A stretch of 64,000 nucleotides of DNA. Origin: Narthecium ossifragum. Lineage: Eukaryota; Streptophyta; Magnoliopsida; Dioscoreales; Nartheciaceae. The position numbers and the translations under genes are program-made. Under the pieces are notes generated by a model. The model was given only the letters and a program-made list of their open reading frames with translations, searched no databases and had not been told where the DNA came from. The stretch lies in assembly GCA_963920575.1 (NCBI GenBank), contig OY986971.1, positions 10,232,779 through 10,296,778 on the forward strand, written 5' to 3'. This document shows, piece by piece, positions 21,350-33,313 of this stretch; positions within the stretch are counted from its first letter, which is position 1, and every line of letters begins with the position of its first letter.

Positions 21350-21673
21350 CTCAAGAACGCCCACGACGGTGCGGCAATTGGGCTGCTTCTGGGACCCCGA
21401 GAAGTGTGTCCCAATGTACTCCACCGCGAACAAGTACCTCTGAATCCTAGGGTACTGGCTCATCCCCACAACCTCTTCTCCTTTGCCACCTTCTTCCCCC
21501 AATAAAGGCCTCTGAGACTTGGCTGGCTTCGAGGGCTGGGAAGGCGACTCGAGAAGTCTCTTGGAATCGAGATCGGAATCTGAAGCCGATGAGATCGTTG
21601 GGAACGAATGCATCTTCGAGGATAAAACCTTCCAAAGAAGAGGGCTTTGGGGTTTTAGGATTATGTAAACCAA
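21350..21673 (-). CDS. TruA-family tRNA pseudouridine synthase, exon 1
   Basis: The exon encodes a Ser, Lys and Glu-rich N-terminal extension and then RYLFAVEYIGTHFSGSQKQP and NCRTVVGVLE. This is the start of the TruA fold (the family pattern is a short beta strand, YDGT-like turn, then TVxGxLE). TruA enzymes convert uridine to pseudouridine in the tRNA anticodon arm. The catalytic aspartate would be in the next exon. The frame stays open past GVLE, but GAG|GTGTGTGG there is a good splice donor and the following residues no longer fit the family. Two in-frame starts exist, at 21673 and 21613. A TATA box at 21711-21720 favours the second. No later exon was found in the 3.5 kb before element B, so the gene has a long intron or is truncated by the TE cluster. 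Confidence 0.7.
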
Positions 21674-21710
21674 AACCCTAGTAGGATGTCAATCGAGACG
21701 AGAAGGGAAC

Positions 21711-21720
21711 GATATATACA
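21711..21720 (-). promoter_or_regulatory. TATA box of TruA-like gene
   Basis: Minus-strand TGTATATATC is 38 bp before the first ATG and about 100 bp before the second. Confidence 0.4.
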
Positions 21721-21739
21721 TGGCAATGAGTTGGCTACG

Positions 21740-22023
21740 TTATTTACGATTATACCCTGACACATTGGATCCAGTCAGCCGATGCGAGAAGCTTTTTCTA
21801 ATGGGTATAGGCACTAATGGGTTTAATGTCTTCTGCTGAACGCCCACCACCCTCCCCCGCTGCCGCCGCTTAGGATGGTGTTCATGCCTTATCCCAATGT
21901 TAGGAGATTGCTTGATCCAAGCCTCCAGGCGCCAGAGTTTGACCTTCAGCCGATTGGGATAGTGCTCATGCCCTAGCCCCCATGATTGCTTGTGTTGAAT
22001 CACATCCCCCCGATTGGGATACT
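21740..22023. other. Upstream region of TruA-like gene with imperfect repeats
   Basis: Two imperfect repeats end in ccgattgggata, each associated with a tcatgcc(t/c)ta sequence. A third, starting gttcataccctagcccccaa, continues after P3 at 24479. P3 therefore split a pre-existing repeat region upstream of the gene. Confidence 0.45.
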
Positions 22024-24473
22024 TGTGAGGACCTGTCCCTCCATTCCTGAGTCGACCGCCTGGGTCGGGCCCGTGGCTCGTTGTGGACCGCAAGGGCAAT
22101 TTAGTAAATTATGCCTTATCGGTTTGTTTCACACCCGCGTGTGCACACACAGCCTCTGATTGATGATTATGTTTGACTAGATCCATTTAGGGGGTTTTTG
22201 ACTTATGGATCGATCCAAACTAGTGTTGGATCGGTCCAGCCAAGTCTTGGATCGATCCAGCCAAGTCTTGGATCGAACTAGCCAAGTCTTGGATCGATCC
22301 AGCCAAGTCTTGGATCGATCCCTCTTGGCCTTGGATTGATCCGAGTACTGTAGCAGAGCAGTTGAGCTTGTGAGGATGGCCGTCGTGGCCGTCGCTCTCT
22401 GCTGTCATGACTTCCTTTCCTCTCCTTCCCCTTTTCCCCTCCTTCCTCGGCCTTCCCCCTCACTCTTCTTCCTCTTCTCTTCCTCTTCTCTTTCCCCTCC
22501 TTCTTCCTTCCTTCTTCTTCTTCCCGCGGGCTCCATTTCCCCTGTTCTGGCAGCCCCTTCTTCTCCTCCTTTCTCCCTCCTTCAGGCACCGTTTTGGGAG
22601 CTTGAAGGCTCGTTGGATCCGTGGCGGCATGAGGAAGATCCCTGGCGTGGTTTAGTTGCTTGGTTAGTGGCCGTTTAGCGGGGAATCAGCCGAGGATTAG
22701 CGTTTCCGGTAGGTTTTCTATCTACGAGAGTGTTTAATGGGTTTCTCTTAATCTAGTCGTTAGATCTTGCTGTATTTGTGTTGTTGGATGCGTGTTGCTT
22801 AGTATAATTTCTGGTTTAAGTTTCATGAACTTTGGTTGAGATTTGAGTAGGATTTATGCATGTTTAATCTCGGATTTTTCGGTTTCTGCAGTTCTTGAAG
22901 AACAGCCTGTTTGCGGCGCGTTTTTCGATTGGTACGTGTATGTTCTTGGGTTGTGATGAGAATAAGAGTTGTAGATCTCTGAATTATCTTTCCATTCCAG
23001 CTTATTTGGTATTTTTCCGATTTGTCTATGAATTTTGGTGATTTGTCTCGTAACCTACGATGAGACTGATCTGAAGCTGGTATGAAGCGGTTCGGATCGA
23101 TCCAGAATATTCCGGACCGATCCAACCAGTCCGGATCGATCCAAATATTCCGGATCGATCCCAAAGCTGTTTGATGGGGTTTTATTGACCATTTTTTAGT
23201 GATTTTGATTAGTATTTTCCCGGTAATCTAGCCGTTGGATGTTTCCAGATTTTGGATATGTAGATCCCAGCATGTAGATCTACTGGAGTCTAAGTTGGAT
23301 CTTGAATCCGACGTCGTTTGGACTTCGAATCGACGGGATCAACTAGCTGCTATGTAGAGAATGTTTTGGTGTTTTAAATATACTATTATATGTTCGGATT
23401 ATAATATTATATTTTACTGTTCATCGTGGTTTTCGGGGTTGCTTCCCGTTGTCGGAGTTCGCGGTTGACGGTCGTGGTACCGTCGTAATGCCGGGACCCG
23501 CTGCGGTTCTGCTGACAGCGGTTGGTAGTACCACTGTAGCGATCCTGTTGGACTTGTATGTTACATTGTCATACTGTTGCATGCCTATTTCTCTTGCTTA
23601 TGTATGTTCATAGCATGCATTCTCTGTTGTATATTAGTTGCATGGTTAGGGTGTGGGTGATCTGTGGGTCGCCGTCCCGAGGCTGGAAGCTCGGATTTAG
23701 CCCTAAGACCGGGGTTGGGTAGTTTGGACTCGGTTCGAATTGTGGTGTCCAGTAAGTCATCCCGAGGCTTAAATGACTGGTACACATGTCGCTTGATGAT
23801 TATAGGGGTCGTGTCGGCCTTGAGTCGGATGCTGAGGTGTAGCCCGTGTTCTACTGTGTTGACCCTTGAGTAGAGAGGTTGACTACTTAGCGGTGCTATT
23901 TCCCGCCTGCAGTGTCGTTCCCTGCTTGTGGGCTAGCAGTGTTGTTTCCTGCTACTGAATGCGACCATGTTCGTGGGCCTCAGGGACACGCGGTAGGGTT
24001 ATGGAACCCCTGTATACATCCAGGTCATACTTGAGGGCGACACTCTTGCGTTTCCCTCTTCCTTCTGTGTGCCATAGTGTAAGAACCCTATTAAGCTTAG
24101 TGCTCACTTCTATCCGGGCTGCGTTTGCAGATGCAGACGTTAGCTCTTCTTCAGTGGCCCCTACCGGGCAGGTGTTTGGTGGCGCGGCGGCGTCTGGCGG
24201 TGTCTGAGGATCGGTGATCACATTCTACACTTTTTGTTATAGTTAGTCTCCTACGGAAGTATGATGTATAAACTGTTGTAACCCCTTTGAGGTTTTGGAT
24301 TATTATATTATTTATGTTGAGGTTTGAAATTATTGTATTATTCAGGGGTGCTTATGAACTGTTTAATGAAACTAGTAAGTTAGAGGGAACCCATCGCCAT
24401 TATTTCCACATTTAGTTAGGTTCCGGTTCACGTCGTCCGGTCTGATTGGATTTTCACGAGTCGAAACGCAACA
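22024..24473 (+). mobile_element. Solo LTR P3 (family P)
   Basis: TGTGAGGACC...AACGCAACA, 2450 bp, with perfect flanking duplications atact (22019-22023 and 24474-24478). It is most like P2, with the same CT-rich segment (22400-22600) and the same gaacagcc and ttgacggtcgtggtaccgtc regions. The decayed 3' end (gcaaca for cgaca) suggests it is older than P1 or P2. It lies about 350 bp upstream of the TruA-like exon in the opposite orientation. Confidence 0.9.
22206..22342. promoter_or_regulatory. Palindrome cluster in LTR P3
   Basis: Six copies of the TTGGATCGATCCA dyad and variants lie at about 24-bp spacing, each separated by gccaagtc-type linkers. A second set of four lies at 23094-23162. 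The core is the same as in the unrelated LTR H. Confidence 0.6.
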
Positions 24474-24478
24474 ATACT

Positions 24479-25107
24479 GTTCATACCCTAGCCCCCAAAG
24501 TTTGGCGATGGCTTGATCCAAACCTCCAACCATCGGAGTTCGCCTCGATCACCGTCGGTTCCCTCCCCTTGGGCCTCCAGCCATCGTTAGTCACTGTGAG
24601 TCGCATTCTCGTTTTGAAAAAGAATATGGTTTTCCGGCAAGATTGGCGGAGGTGTGAGGGTGGCTGGATAAGACGGAGGCCATGGATGATCAACGAGAGT
24701 GATGGAGGTGACGGAGGATCAGGAGCGATGGAGGCGATGGACCCAATAACATAAGATCTGTTATCGTTAAGAGATAAATGTTTAAATAATGTTATAAATT
24801 GACAAGCCAGCGAATAGTTAGTGGCCCGCTAGGACGTGTAATACACATGCTAGCTGGCCATGTATCCCAATCACTGACTAACCCAATAGCACACCTGATT
24901 AAAGAACCCCACAAGTCTAACGAGTTGCCTGCTTTAACTTTGCTGCAACGAGTCGGGTCTAATTCAATTTCAACCCGAACCCGAAATTTCTTCTCCTTCC
25001 CCTTTCGATCGTGAAACCCAAACCCCAAGTTTAGGGTGAGCCATCGCCGCTGCCGATCTAGGTGCTGCCACCAGCACCGGCCCCGCCCTTGGGTACGATC
25101 GCCGTCG
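24479..25107. other. Unassigned sequence right of P3
   Basis: It begins with a copy of the repeat seen left of P3. It then holds GC-rich stretches with no recognisable domain. An open frame on the minus strand (25340-24792) has no family resemblance and crosses a tandem duplication; it is not called as a gene. Confidence 0.4.
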
Positions 25108-25400
25108 CCCTTGGGCGCGGCCTCCGTCGCTGGTTCATGCGGATGTCGCCATCGCCGGCACATCATTCGATCTCCGATCAAGCACGCCATCGGACTACCT
25201 CTTCGGGCACCGCCAAGCTTCGGCGATTCGCAGCTGTGCTGCCATTCGCAGGCGCCTCCCTTGGGCGCGGCCTCCGTCGCTGGTTCATGCGGATACCGCC
25301 ATCGCCGGCACATCATTCGATCTCCGATCAAGCACGCCACAGACTATCTCTTCGGGCATCGCCAAGCTTCGGCGATCCACAGCTGCGCTGCCATTGGCCG
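25108..25400. repeat. Tandem duplication of 150 bp, GC-rich
   Basis: Copy 1 starts at 25108 and copy 2 at 25258, both with cccttgggcgcggcctccgt. They are close to identical for about 140 bp. The period of 150 is a multiple of three, so open frames pass through, but the encoded peptides resemble no known family. Confidence 0.85.
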
Positions 25401-26088
25401 CCGTCACGTGGTCAAGCCGAGAACGGACAACGTCATTGGCGCTACCGCCATCGCCGCCGTTCTAGGCTTGAGGCGAGGGAGCGCAAGCACCGTTGCGGGC
25501 GCGTAGCCGCCAATTGTCCTTTGATGCCGGAGCTTCCGGTGAAGGTCGCCGTCAACGATCTACTCGCGAAGGCTGTGACATATTTGACAATACGCCGCGC
25601 ACTTATGCTGCCATCGTAGCGAGATGCTACTGCCACCGTTTAGCAAGCACCAACATCCAGCCACAACTACCGGCGTTGTAGCCATGGACTACGGGATGGG
25701 CTGTTTGGATGGGGATGCTGATGAGCCATTGGCCTTGTGTCAGACCCTTAGTGCATTGGGATCGTGGGCGGGAGACATATGACTGTCGTCGCTAGATCTC
25801 ATCCGTGCATGATTCGGAGGCATGCACCGAAGCGAAGCTGGAGTTGGAGTTTCGCTTAGAGGGCTTAGGACTTGGTGCTGAGGGGAAGTCCTCCTGCCAT
25901 GGCATGGAGCTTGGCACACGACAGCACACAAGATCAAGACTTGGGCGGAGCATGGCCAAGACATGCGAAGTAGTAGCAAACATCATGGCGCGAGCAGCAT
26001 CAAGCACAATGAAGCGAGCAGTAAGACCATAGCGCGCGCGGCATGGACGCTCATGGCAAAATGCATGAGAAGACAGCTTGGGCACGTG
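25401..26088. other. Unassigned GC-rich sequence
   Basis: No domain, splice structure or element end was recognised. Short open frames occur on both strands. Confidence 0.4.
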
Positions 26089-26096
26089 GGCGGAGC

Positions 26097-26513
26097 TAAG
26101 GGTGAGAATTCGGTAAATACCGAACGTATACCGAAATTCCATGATTTTAAAAACCAAACCGAACCGAATTAGGGCATAAAATCAAACCGAATCGAACCGA
26201 ATTAATTCGGTACACTAATTTAAAAACCGAACCGAACCGAATTCATGAAAAAACCGAACCGAATCGAAAAAATCGAAATACCGAAATTTTTTTACTTATA
26301 ATATAAAACCGAACCGAAATAAGCTATATAATTTTAAAAATTTCGGTATTTCGGTATTTACCGAATTATAAAAATAAAAATCGAAACCGAACCGAATACC
26401 GAATTTTTGAAAAAAAAAACCGAACCGAACCGAATATACCGAAAAACCGAACTGAATTGTTCGGTTCGGTTCGGTTCGGTTCTAAAAATTCAGTTCGGTT
26501 TTGCTCACCCCTA
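26097..26513. mobile_element. hAT-type MITE, 417 bp
   Basis: The terminal inverted repeats are TAAGGGTGAG at the left and CTCACCCCTA at the right, that is TA(A/G)GGGTGAG. Perfect 8-bp target duplications GGCGGAGC lie at 26089-26096 and 26514-26521, which is the hAT signature. The interior is filled with AACCGAACCGAATT-type repeats that allow near-complete fold-back. It has no transposase and must be mobilised in trans. Confidence 0.9.
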
Positions 26514-26521
26514 GGCGGAGC

Positions 26522-26685
26522 GCATGGCAAGCACTTAATTGGAGAGCAAGCAAAGGCGACACACCCTAGTTTGAGTGAGAGAGTCGGATTGGGCGTGCAA
26601 CGTGTCGCAGACAAGTTGAAAATACATTGTTGACACTAGAATTGGCAGTTAGAGTCCTAGGCCGAGCGGAACTCAACCTCTAAGC
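26522..26685. other. Sequence between MITE and element C
   Basis: No gene is seen. The first part of the C 5' LTR (about 340 bp by comparison with 43165-43500) is missing, so a deletion or rearrangement happened at this boundary. Confidence 0.4.
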
Positions 26686-28866
26686 AAAAAGTTAGAGAGC
26701 ATTGGAGGCTTAGAGAGGGACTAAACCATCAAATCTTGGAGGGTCAGAAGTAGTTAGCTTTAGAAAGCAAGACTTGGAAGGGATTAGTTGTTAGATGTAG
26801 GGTTTCTACCCTAAGCTACATGTTTAGGGTACAATAGCTTGAATCTGGGATACTTTTGTGATTTCTCGCTTCTAGTACGTTCTCTCCTATCTATTCTCCC
26901 CTAATTTCAATTTTCATATCGTTTGGAGTTCGATTGATGGAGATGTGATCGGTTTTAGTTTGAGTTTTTCTGGATATGCTCAAATGGGCCCAATTGAAGC
27001 AGAGGAACCAAATCTACCTAGTTGGGATCGATCCAATTAGGTTGGGATCGATCCCAAGGTTGGTAGAGAATGCATATTTTGTTGTTTTTGATGGCTTTCA
27101 AAACTTCTTTCAATCCAATTTTTGGATATGATCCTGGTATAAATGAGCAAAACTGGCACGCTAGTTTTTTCATGAAATTTGGAACATTTGTGTGAGATTT
27201 ATGAAATGTTTAGTTGATTGCTAAGTTTCATGCAAGTTGATAATTTATGTAGAATTGATGCCATGTTCTATATATAAGTACCTATATCTATTAGGCCCTA
27301 TTGGCAGAGCCCTATGTGCGGCTTTGTGGGTGAACCCATAGAGTCATGCCCCTCAGGCATGTTTAGTATACATGTAAGGCCAAAGTTGTGCTTCCCTTGT
27401 AATGTTTGTTAGAGGCCGAAGGTGTGTCATAATATATTGTATGTTATATTAATGTCTTGAAATCATGCATGGTTTGGGTAATAGAAGTATGAATGCTTGT
27501 ATGCCTTCAATCATGAGATGTTTAATGTCAAATGCCTATATTATATGCGTAGCTCATGAGTTGTTCGATTTAATGCCAAAGAGAGATGACATTAGGTCAA
27601 CTCTTATGAAATGCTATGCATGACTTGGCCATTGATAGCTTGATCGTTGGTAAGCTTTGTAGAGGCTTGTTTGGCTATATTCCATTATTGGCATACTTCA
27701 TATTGTAGAATGTTAGTAAGCTCTCGAAGACCTTGGATGCTTATTGTATAGCATGGATGATTCTGAACCCTTTATGGGTTGGTAATGTTTAGCTATGTTA
27801 TGCTCTGTGTCTTATTAGCCTCAGTGAACCTATAAATAATGCTTAGTCATTTACTATACTTTATTACTACCTCTCATTTTGTCATGCTTCATGCAATACT
27901 TGACTTGACTAATAAGCATGCCTAGTTGATTGTCTATACTTATGCATAATGTTTGCATTAGAGGTATTTAGTGTTAGGATGTAGGTGATGGTAGAATCGC
28001 CGATCCCAGAGTCTCAGGTTGTCCAAATCTAGCCCTAAGACTGGGATTTGATTAGTTGAGGCCTAGGGCGTGATTGTTGTCATCAGATCATGTTTGCAAT
28101 TATTTTGGGGTTGTTGTTGTAGTCGACCTTATATTATGTCACTTTAGGTGTCGTGGTCGTGTCGGTTGTCGATATACCTGACTTGTGTCCTTGTACAAGG
28201 GGTGGTTAGGCGATGAGGGTCGATGGTGGCGATGAGGGTCGATGGTGAGTGCAGCGGCGGTGTGTGAACCCTGTGTTCGTACCTGTAGAGGATTGTCCCC
28301 CTTGTTTCGTCATTGGGTGAGAGTGACCTGGACATAAGCCCTCGGGGAATCGGCAAAGCTGGTGTAGGCATCAGGGCACTTCTTGGATTTTGGTGGAGAA
28401 CGGTACTGTTATTGTTACCCTTCTTTTATGTGCGATGTAAAATAGAATCCTACTGGGCATTATTGCTCACTGAATGTGGGCTACATTGACAATGCAGATA
28501 CCGATGCAGTTCCTTCTTAAGGTAGCCTTCTAGAATGTGGTGTGACATTCTTAGGGAGATTGGGGATTTTGAAGCTTCGAGGAGTTTCTTCTGCATCTTT
28601 ATTTCCAATTTTCAATCATGATGTATAATTTGTTGAACTCGAGAACGAATTGTATTATTTTGATTCTTATGTATTTGAGAAAGTTTGTATCATTCAAATA
28701 TTATAATTTTGAGGATTGTAATAATTAGTTGTTTATTTTATATCCAGCTTGTTCAACTCTTAGTTGTGATTTATTATTGTATCGATTAAATCTTGCGTCA
28801 CAGGTTTAGTTCGAGTTAGGTTGGCTCACCCATCGGTTGGATCGATTTTCTGGGTCGGGTGTGATA
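26686..28866 (+). repeat. 5' LTR of element C, 5' truncated
   Basis: It matches 43500-44361 and 49282-50007 and ends GGGTGTGATA just before the primer site. It carries two GGGATCGATCC-type palindromes at 27022-27063. It also holds noncoding GC-rich U5-like sequence from 28140 to 28520. Confidence 0.75.
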
Positions 28867-28869
28867 GTT

Positions 28870-28881
28870 TGGTATCAGAGC
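28870..28881 (+). other. Primer-binding site, iMet type (element C)
   Basis: TGGTATCAGAGC, the exact initiator-Met form, lies three bases after the LTR end. Confidence 0.9.
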
Positions 28882-30693
28882 ATGCTTATAGGTCTCAGAG
28901 TAAGGACTAGGCTTGCAGTTAAGATCTTGAGTGTGAAGTGGGATAGTTCTAGGTCTAGAACATCCTTACATGTTGTTGGGAACTATATGATGTGTTTAGT
29001 TAACTTGTTTGCTGCTGTGCTTTGTTAGTCTTTCAGTTGTGGTAAAACGTCTCAAGGCGAGATGTTCTTGCACACCAGTGTCGTCCGTTCCCTCGCCTGA
29101 TAGTGAATCTCCCCCCGTGTTGGAGATGAGGGAGTGAGGATTAGGACGTGTACCGCCTTTGTGCTCTTGGAATTCTGAGAGGTGGAACTGTTGTGGTTCA
29201 ATGGCGATGATAGAGATCCTTCGACAACAAAGGACTGGTTGAAGGAGATATTCTGGATCCTTAATGCCATTGACTTCAAGGAGTATCACTCGTTTGGAAA
29301 GATATTGGTTTTCTTGCTTTCTAGTGAAGTGATGCGTAGTAGCGCTTGTTAGGGCTACTAGGGACACTGTTGGTTGTGTTTTGAGAGCTGTTTTATACAC
29401 TCTTCTTTGGTGCCTACCCTCCATGAGAACTGAGGATAGTATGATTTGGAGTACCTTCCTAGGTTTCTCGGTACTCACACCGCGTAGTAGTACGTTGGTT
29501 GGTTGGATCATTTGACTTAGTGTGCTAGAGCGACATGGGGGGAAGTCTTAGCAATGCTCTAGCTACTAAGATATGTAACTATGAGGGTTGACACTGGATG
29601 GTTGGTCGATGGTCGTGGTGAGTTTTGGGGTTGTTGTTCCGGGTTCTGAACAATGACAGGATAGCCGTTTGCAGAGTTCAAAGGTTTCGGCATCAGAAGT
29701 AGAATCGTGCCGGTTCTTGTGAGAGGTAGTATGAGCCGCTATACTGAGAGTGCTAGGCAGAACAATGGGTTGATGCCTCAGTTAGGGCAGGTACCTGGCG
29801 CAGATTAGGAGTTCAAATTTCAGATAGAGGCTTACTGGAGACAAGACAATGACCAATCTGGTTGTGGTCCACGGACTCTTGCAAGTGGAGCTGCTTCAGT
29901 AGTAGCCATTTTCAGAGCCTTCAGCTTTATCTTTTAGCTTAAGCGCCTTCAGCAATAGCCATTTTCAAAGCCTTTGGAGCTTCACGCCGCTTGTAGTTTC
30001 TTTATGGCTCTGGGTTTCCCCCTTATGACTCATCCCCGTATGGTTGTGTTGGCTTGGGACTGAAGTCAGGCGTGGCTTTAGAAGCAGCCAGCGGTTGGGA
30101 CAAGAGCTTGGGTTGGTAGCTCTTGTTAGTTTGTTTGTTAGAGGTTGGGGACCTCTAGGTGCACGTCGCCCACATATAGGACACGTTGGGGTTCGACTGC
30201 TTTCTCGGTTTGTCCTGGTTGGCAACACATCGAGTTGTGTTTGTTTGGCCGTGAGAAGATGTTGCGAGTACACCTGACGGCATCGTTTTGCCCTCGCTGA
30301 AAGTTGCGGATTGGAAAGCCTTCTGGTTGTCGAGAGCTGGGGTTTGTTCACTAGCATATGGTGAACTCCTTCGCTTTGTCTTTGAGGGTGATCGAGTGAG
30401 CAGGTTTCCCTCGTGATGTTGTTGGTTATGCAGCTATCGTTTCTGAGTAGCTTCCTGGGTTATCTCCTTTGTGGGATACCGAGTTTGAGGTCGAGGTTCT
30501 TCCGGACAGTCTTGATCATTGCCAATTTGCGTGATGATACCAGCATAATAGAGTGAGTTGAGGACTCAATTAGATGAGTTGGTAGCTCGAGGCACCTTAC
30601 GCCCCAGTGTATCACCTTAGAGTATCTCGGTTCCCTTCACGAAGAGGATGGTTCATTCCGTGTATGCACAAATTTCAGGAAGCTGATCAGTGT
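28882..30693 (+). pseudogene. Element C gag to reverse transcriptase, heavily decayed
   Basis: No long frame survives. Near the end, translated fragments resemble the protease-to-RT linker (DTEFEVEVLPDS) and the first RT motif (tgtatgcacaaatttcaggaa, like CIDFRKL), where the next insertion begins. The gag part is inferred only from position. Confidence 0.5.
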
Positions 30694-30872
30694 TGTGACT
30701 CGGTCGTGTCGTCAAACGGTAATTTAGAAATTTATAAACCCTTAATCAAACACTACACTATAGAGTAGAATATCGATGAAGTCCGGAGTCGATCCACAAA
30801 GAAACTTCAATTTATATGGATAAATCAGAATTAAATCTCAAAACTCTAATCCTAAAGCAGAGAAGGGCTCTT
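30694..30872 (-). repeat. Athila-like LTR 3' end, minus orientation, cut by gap
   Basis: It matches the 3' terminal part of LTR G (60373-60500), sharing aatttagaaatttataaacc, and also that of LTR A. Reading into the gap it is inverted relative to the LTR on the other side. Confidence 0.65.
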
Positions 30873-31072
30873 NNNNNNNNNNNNNNNNNNNNNNNNNNNN
30901 NNNNNNNNNNNNNNNNNNNNNNNNNNNNNNNNNNNNNNNNNNNNNNNNNNNNNNNNNNNNNNNNNNNNNNNNNNNNNNNNNNNNNNNNNNNNNNNNNNNN
31001 NNNNNNNNNNNNNNNNNNNNNNNNNNNNNNNNNNNNNNNNNNNNNNNNNNNNNNNNNNNNNNNNNNNNNNNN
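30873..31072. other. Assembly gap (200 N)
   Basis: Exactly 200 unknown bases. The round number suggests a placeholder of unknown true length, sitting between inverted LTR copies. Confidence 0.95.
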
Positions 31073-32352
31073 GCACAATATTCACCAGAAATTATCCTTA
31101 TATCAAAATATTCTAAAATTTGAATGACATCTGGAGCACATCAAGACGTACAACTTTCATGTTGGACACTTTTGGAGATTCCTGATGGATTGATAGCAGT
31201 TTCGAAGAAGATGAAGATATTTAGCTGCTGGAAGACTGGTCCGTCGACGCCCGGAAAAATATTCGCCAAATATTTTAGATAAGTCCAAATATTGCAAACT
31301 CTTCGGGAGAGGACAGAAGACTTCCAAATCTATATCTTTTGTGTTGGGCTCATCCTCAAATTACGAACCGGTTGAGCCCAGTCGCGATTGGAAGAAGCTG
31401 TCAGGGTTGAACCAGGAATTCCGAGTTGTACTAGAGGTCCAACTCAACTTAGCCATAACCCTAATTCCGGGATTAAGGGTTATTATTATAAAAAGGGGTT
31501 ATTCCAGCAAAACTTCTCATCTTTTTGTCAATCTTTGGAGGAGGAAGAAGAAGAAGGAGAGGATGTGGATGGTGACAGCTTCCTACTCCAATCCGATGGC
31601 TTTCATCCAAAAGATGAGTTGCTAGTTATTGTACTTAGGATTATTCATGAAACCCTAGCATAGTTTTCTATCTTCTTTGGTTTGAATCTTGTATTCCTCT
31701 CAAGACATGATCCTATGAATTTGCTTTTTATTGTTAATAGAGTTGAGGGAACAGAGTTCCTTGACGTATTTTCAGTCCTACATGATTTCTGTGATTGATT
31801 GTAGAGATTCATAGGATGGTTTTCTTGTGGTTTTTGGTTTACCTTTGAGATAGTCTATGCTACGTGAAGATAAGTCATGCTAAGGTCATTAGGAGTAGAA
31901 TAATTTAATGTAATCGTAGGACCAAAGATGATTTATGCTAAACAAAGATAGATTATGCCGTTGGAAACATAAACCTTATTTTAGGGATTCATGTAAGCTT
32001 AAGAAGCTGTGGATTCATAATGTTTAGAGAAGGGAACAAGAAGATAACTAGAGAAGATTGAATGCGAAACTAGGGCGGATTGGGTAATACCTAAGTCACT
32101 TATCCATTGATTCAAATTGATCAATATTTTATCTCTTTTCTTTATTAGTTTAGATAACTCTATCCTATCTTTGATCCTTTTGCTTAGTTTTAGGGTTTTG
32201 AGTATTGATTTCAGTTTTCGAGTAATTCCCTGTGGTTCGACTCCGGATTTCACCACTAGTCTACCTAGTAGTATTAGTGATTGAACAAGGATATAAATTT
32301 AAGATTTGATTGAGGTTAGCAACGTTTTAACGACAACGTTTGCGAGCGATCA
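31073..32352 (+). repeat. Athila-like LTR, 5' end lost in gap
   Basis: Plus orientation, ending ttgcgagcgatca as in LTR A. A TATA-like ttataaaaa lies at 31486-31494. It may be the 5' LTR of element E, but no primer site follows at 32353; instead an LTR fragment of another family follows. Confidence 0.7.
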
Positions 32353-32521
32353 GCGGGAGTGGGTGAGAGAAGGAAATTTGGGCGGGAGTTTTTGGTGAGG
32401 ATGAAATTTTGGGGGGAATCTTAAAGTTGATGATGATATCTGAATCATTGGATGTGTTTGGAGATGAATCTGGACCGTTCTTTATGTCTTATAGATGAGA
32501 CATTTCAAAAACCGCCCTTCC

Positions 32522-32528
<7 letters not shown>

Positions 32529-32591
<63 letters not shown>

Positions 32592-32593
32592 TA
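32529..32593. repeat. (AT)n(AC)n microsatellite
   Basis: About 40 bp of AT repeat followed by about 20 bp of AC repeat. Confidence 0.95.
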
Positions 32594-33313
32594 TAGATAA
32601 TATGATAAGAAATGCTAACATAACATTGATAAGAGGAATCGAGGAAATTCATCTAAGATAGCATTTTCGTAAATAGAAAACCCAAGCCTATTCTCTCGAG
32701 AAATCCACATTAAATTCATAGGAAATCGATCTAAAAGTCACCTACCAGTATACTAGTATTCATCACATAAAATATATCAATTTGTGTAAAAGGAGAGAAC
32801 CTCCATAATCATGACATAGAATTAAGCATGCACAAATCCATCAAAATCCCACTAGGATTAGTATACATGTTATCTAGCATTCTTATTAATCAACCGCGAA
32901 CAGATCAAAACAAAGAAATCAAGATGAAACCCAGAATTCGGCCAAAACCCCAAACTTTATCAAAGATTCAGTTTCATCGCAGATCAGGAAACAATTCATC
33001 ATAAATCATAGAAAAATCTGAAAATTATAAAATCAGAGTAAATTGGAAGTAGAATCGATGATCTATGACTCTCATGCTGATGATCAAACGAGTCGATGCA
33101 TGTACAAGCCAGGATCTGAGCTTGACCAGCTAAGATCGAACAAAAACAGGGTTTTGATAAAATCTGGGAAAAACATGTATAAATCCGGTTTAAATCCAAC
33201 TAAAAACCACATGGAAGCTAGATCAGATGTTAAGCATGCTAAGAGGAACAATCTAACACAAATAAATCAACAAATAAACAAACCAAACCCTAGATAAACC
33301 CTAAACAAGGGTT

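Noticed and set aside
22207..22342. Regularly spaced repeats that look CRISPR-like
   Set aside because: The repeats are 10-14 bp palindromes inside LTRs of a plant genome, with related rather than unique spacers and no cas genes.
24792..25506. Overlapping 156- and 182-codon frames on opposite strands
   Set aside because: GC-rich sequence with a tandem duplication keeps both frames open; neither matches a known family or shows splice structure.
30812..31127. Open frames passing through the N run
   Set aside because: They consist mostly of unknown bases.
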